A DNA stretch of 52,931 nucleotides from an uncultured Actinomyces sp. (GTDB taxonomy: Bacteria > Actinomycetota > Actinomycetes > Actinomycetales > Actinomycetaceae): NCBI GenBank assembly GCA_938014245.1, contig CALLSD010000029.1, positions 1-52,931 on the forward strand. Direction: 5' to 3'. Of the stretch, positions 51,022 through 52,931 are shown piece by piece. The first letter of the stretch is position 1, and each line of letters begins with the position of its first letter. The notes beneath the pieces were generated by a model. That model had not been told where the DNA came from, did no database searches, and saw only the letters and a program-made list of their open reading frames with translations. The translations under genes were made by a program, and so were the position numbers.

Positions 51022-52106
51022 CGGTTCGGCACCGCCACAAGTTGTCCCTCGTGGAGATCATCGGAGGAGATCTCCACCCTGTCTCCAGCAAAGAGGCCGG
51101 TTTGCACCGGAACTCGCGTGACTTTCCCATCTTCACCAACGAGCTCCACACCGAATTGGTCGGGAGTGATCGCCACGAGGGCTCCCAGAGGCACTGAAAG
51201 AACATTCGTTTTCGTCTGGGAGGTAATACCCAGTGAAACCGAGGCCTCTTGAAGTTTCTCTGTCGCAGCGGAGTCATCGGGAGTGACTGTGATGGGGATG
51301 ATGCGATCCTTGGTCGCCTGTGAATCGCTTGCCCCTTCAGCGCCTGCTTTCTCCTTGGGAGGCTCGACGGACGAGATGGTGCCCTTCGTTGTTTGCGCGC
51401 CGGGGAGCCGGATGGTCACCTTGGTACCGACGACTCCCAGAGATTGGTCGGAGAGCTTGAGGTTTGCGGAAATGATCTGCCTGGAGGACGAGGCCGAGAA
51501 GAGATCGCCCCCTTGGGAAACAGCGTCGCCGACGCGGGCTTTGAGACTACCGATACGCAAGTCTTCGGGAGCAAAAAGCACACGCCCAAGCGGAAGCGTA
51601 CCGTCTTGGCTCAGCCCCCGTTCTTTTTGCCATTTGTTGATGGCAGCCTGGGTGCGCCAGTCAAAATGGGTATCCGCTTGCCCGTCAAAATAGCCAAGTT
51701 GAGACAGTGCCTCTTCGAGTTGGTGGATGTCTTCTCCGTTGCTCATCCCCGCTTCGAAGCTGCGCCATGCGGGGGTAGAACCGTGGAGAAGATAGCTGCT
51801 TTCGCCGCCCACCGTGTAGATCTTCTCCCCCTGTTTGAGGGTAGAACCGGGAGTTGGAAGAGCTGTGATGACACCATCGAAGCTCGATTTCTGAGTGTAG
51901 GAGTCGGCGTAGTGCAAGGTTCCTTGGACGGTTGTCTCACCGACAAGGTCTCCGCGAGTAATCTCCGCGCTTGCACCGCTAAATTCCTTGGCGTCATTTG
52001 ATTCTGCGCTGTTGCTTGAGCACGCTGCAAGAGAGCAGACGATCATCCCCATTGATGCAGCCAGCGCACCTATACGACGGTATGTGCTGCGTTCACGAGT
52101 GGTCAC
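51018..52106 (-). CDS. Efflux adaptor lipoprotein with peptidoglycan-binding domain
   Basis: Membrane-fusion-type adaptor for the ABC pair that follows. The GTG start is chosen because it has a perfect GGAGG site 6 bp upstream and overlaps the lipoprotein gene by 4 bp; an ATG nine codons earlier is weaker. The 362 residues have a lipoprotein signal ending in LAAC, a biotinyl-lipoyl-like beta region (about 35-100), an inserted peptidoglycan-binding module (about 120-165: LEEALSQLGYFDGQADTHFD, AAINKWQKERGL) and HlyD-like strands to the end. The peptidoglycan-binding insert is common in Gram-positive adaptors and would tether the pump to the wall. Confidence 0.87.
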   Translation of the reverse strand: MTTRERSTYRRIGALAASMGMIVCSLAACSSNSAESNDAKEFSGASAEITRGDLVGETTVQGTLHYADSYTQKSSFDGVITALPTPGSTLKQGEKIYTVGGESSYLLHGSTPAWRSFEAGMSNGEDIHQLEEALSQLGYFDGQADTHFDWRTQAAINKWQKERGLSQDGTLPLGRVLFAPEDLRIGSLKARVGDAVSQGGDLFSASSSRQIISANLKLSDQSLGVVGTKVTIRLPGAQTTKGTISSVEPPKEKAGAEGASDSQATKDRIIPITVTPDDSAATEKLQEASVSLGITSQTKTNVLSVPLGALVAITPDQFGVELVGEDGKVTRVPVQTGLFAGDRVEISSDDLHEGQLVAVPNR

Positions 52107-52588
52107 TTGTTGCCTCCGACGCTTCCGAAGCATTTATTGACTGCTTCAGAGGGGACATTCCGAACGTCGACGACGCCATTTTGTCCCGGATCAGGAACGT
52201 CATAGCCCAGGTCGCGCAGGCATTGAGTCCCCTTTGTTAAAAGCTCACGTGCGTGCGGATCGTTTGTCAGGTCGTTCTCTTCTCCAACGAGTGAGGAAAC
52301 CTCTTCCATACACGCATTGACAGCGGAATTGAAGGCGTCGGTGGCGTTGGCGAATTGATCGGGAGTCAGACCCGTATCGGGCACGTCGAAGCCCTTGTTT
52401 CGCATGCACTGTCCGAAGGCGATGTTGGGGTCTTTTGATCCCGAGGCCTGGGCTGCGCTCTTCGAAGTGGTGGCTTTTGACCGTGCCGATGCTGACGATG
52501 AGGATGACGTTCCCTGCGAGCAAGCGCTAAGCGCAAAGACCAGCGTGAGTGCGCCGACTACGAGGGTGCGTGACGAGCGATTCTTCAT
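52103..52588 (-). CDS. Small lipoprotein with duplicated Cys module, first gene of efflux operon
   Basis: A 161-residue lipoprotein (signal ending LSAC, Cys23) followed by a Ser/Ala-rich spacer (about 26-50). The folded part is an internal duplication: Cys61-MRNKGFDVPD to Cys93, and Cys123-LRDLGYDVPDPG to Cys153. Each unit has two cysteines 30-32 residues apart, which would suit one disulfide per unit outside the cell. Similar lipoproteins accompany MacAB-like operons in actinobacteria; their role is unknown. An AGGAG site precedes the ATG, and a run of four 11-bp repeats lies directly upstream. Confidence 0.8.
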   Translation of the reverse strand: MKNRSSRTLVVGALTLVFALSACSQGTSSSSSASARSKATTSKSAAQASGSKDPNIAFGQCMRNKGFDVPDTGLTPDQFANATDAFNSAVNACMEEVSSLVGEENDLTNDPHARELLTKGTQCLRDLGYDVPDPGQNGVVDVRNVPSEAVNKCFGSVGGNK

Positions 52589-52605
52589 CGAATCTCCTGG
52601 GAGAA

Positions 52606-52649
52606 TTTATAACAATTCGATATCTTTTGATAACGACTTGATAACATTC
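52606..52649 (-). promoter_or_regulatory. Four tandem 11-bp repeats upstream of the efflux operon
   Basis: Read on the plus strand, TTTATAACAAT, TCGATATCTTT, TGATAACGACT and TGATAACATTC follow without gaps. The shared pattern is roughly T-G-A-T-A-A-C, with an 11-bp period, one helical turn. Tandem 11-bp direct repeats are typical of OmpR/PhoB-type response regulator sites. The array starts 18 bp before the first gene and overlaps its AT-rich promoter. Confidence 0.5.
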
Positions 52650-52680
52650 TATACCCAGAAGTTATCGAGAATCAATTCCA

Positions 52681-52862
52681 TTAATGTGATTCAGGCACAC
52701 CTTCCGCCTGATCATAGGCGGCCTTAATATCCTCGTGGTGACGAATCACTTCGCGCACCATGAAGTTCAAGAATTTCTCGGCAAAATCAGGATCCAAACC
52801 AGACTCTGTAGCCAGCGAGCGAAGGCGCGCAATCTGCACGCTTTCACGAGCAGGATCCGCAG
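52681..52862 (-). pseudogene. Chorismate mutase (AroQ), 3' remnant interrupted by an IS
   Basis: The last about 60 codons of an AroQ-type chorismate mutase, which converts chorismate to prephenate for Phe and Tyr synthesis. The translated end reads ADPARESVQIARLRSLA, then ESGLDPDFAEKFLNFMVREV, IRHHEDIKAAYDQAEG and PESH, followed by TAA. This matches the C-terminal helix of short actinobacterial enzymes. Upstream of ADPARE the reading frame changes abruptly to low-complexity Thr/Pro/His-rich sequence unlike any AroQ, at the point where an ISL3-like terminal repeat begins. The helix carrying the key arginines is missing. The N-terminal half may lie beyond the insertion, outside the window. Confidence 0.75.
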
Positions 52863-52931
52863 GGCTCTTCCAAGTTGAGTGTGGGTGAGCGGGTGTTGGT
52901 CGGGGGTTGCGGGTAGAGGTCGAGGTCCTTG
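52863..52931. mobile_element. Left end of an ISL3-family insertion sequence (partial)
   Basis: The sequence switches from chorismate mutase to GGCTCTTCCAAGTTGAGTG, which begins with the GGCTCTT terminal motif typical of ISL3-family inverted repeats (as in corynebacterial IS31831-like elements). The remaining 50 bases are G/T-rich and non-coding on both strands, as expected for an IS end before its transposase. ISL3 elements duplicate 8 bp of target; the predicted duplication here is ATCCGCAG (52855-52862). The transposase and the other end lie beyond the window. Confidence 0.6.

Noticed and set aside
1..52931. CRISPR arrays, prophage genes, toxin-antitoxin pairs, complete secondary-metabolite clusters
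   Set aside because: No regularly spaced direct repeats and no phage, cas, toxin or synthase genes were recognised; the E1-like gene alone does not make a TOMM cluster.

Overview
The window reads as chromosomal DNA of an actinobacterium of the family Actinomycetaceae (Actinomyces/Schaalia-like). The evidence is a set of actinobacterial markers: the DUF2505, UPF0182, PPA1309, DUF2342, DUF2017 and DUF3039 families, UvrD2, a PdtaS-type kinase, and the gene order pncB / clpS-DUF2017 / murI-Rv1339-like / rph-rdgB known from Mycobacterium. Genus and species cannot be fixed from the sequence alone. Coding density is high, and 4-bp ATGA/GTGA overlaps mark many operons.

Layout. 1-5.5 kb: cut tRNA-fMet, rmuC, thyA-folA, OsmC, DUF2505 and a PdtaS-like kinase. 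5.6-16.2 kb: UPF0182 membrane protein, PPA1309 protein, Lon-like PDZ protease, DUF2342 zincin-like protein, an orphan E1/ThiF-like protein, and nudC-uvrD2. 16.2-25.2 kb: rph-rdgB, the clpS-DUF2017-murI-metallophosphodiesterase operon, pncB, an SF2 helicase with DUF3039, nagB and an HU gene. 25.5-27.5 kb: three unrecognised exported or membrane proteins in a less GC-rich patch.

27.7-37.8 kb is the most interesting part. All genes lie on the minus strand: a LysP-like permease with a TetR regulator, an MHS-type MFS plus DMT transporter pair, and an arginine deiminase operon arcA-arcB-arcC. The operon is followed, after a spacer full of hairpins, by an enzyme closely resembling vertebrate L-arginine:glycine amidinotransferase (AGAT) with its catalytic Asp-His-Cys intact. 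ArcABC should turn arginine into ornithine, ammonia, CO2 and ATP. The AGAT-like enzyme would use the same arginine to make ornithine and a guanidino compound. No arcD antiporter is present, so one of the nearby transporters may carry substrates or products. glyA-folD, a glycine-making operon, lies directly upstream.

37.8-52.9 kb: glyA-folD, a four-gene zinc/manganese ABC uptake operon behind a Zur-like palindrome, mdh, a ClC chloride transporter with CBS domains, a FadD-type acyl-CoA ligase, and a MacAB-like efflux operon headed by a lipoprotein with a duplicated four-cysteine module. At the right edge a chorismate mutase gene is cut by what looks like the terminal repeat of an ISL3-family insertion sequence.

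Many operons end in long, perfect-stem hairpins, often shared by convergent genes. No CRISPR array, rRNA, prophage or complete IS was seen.
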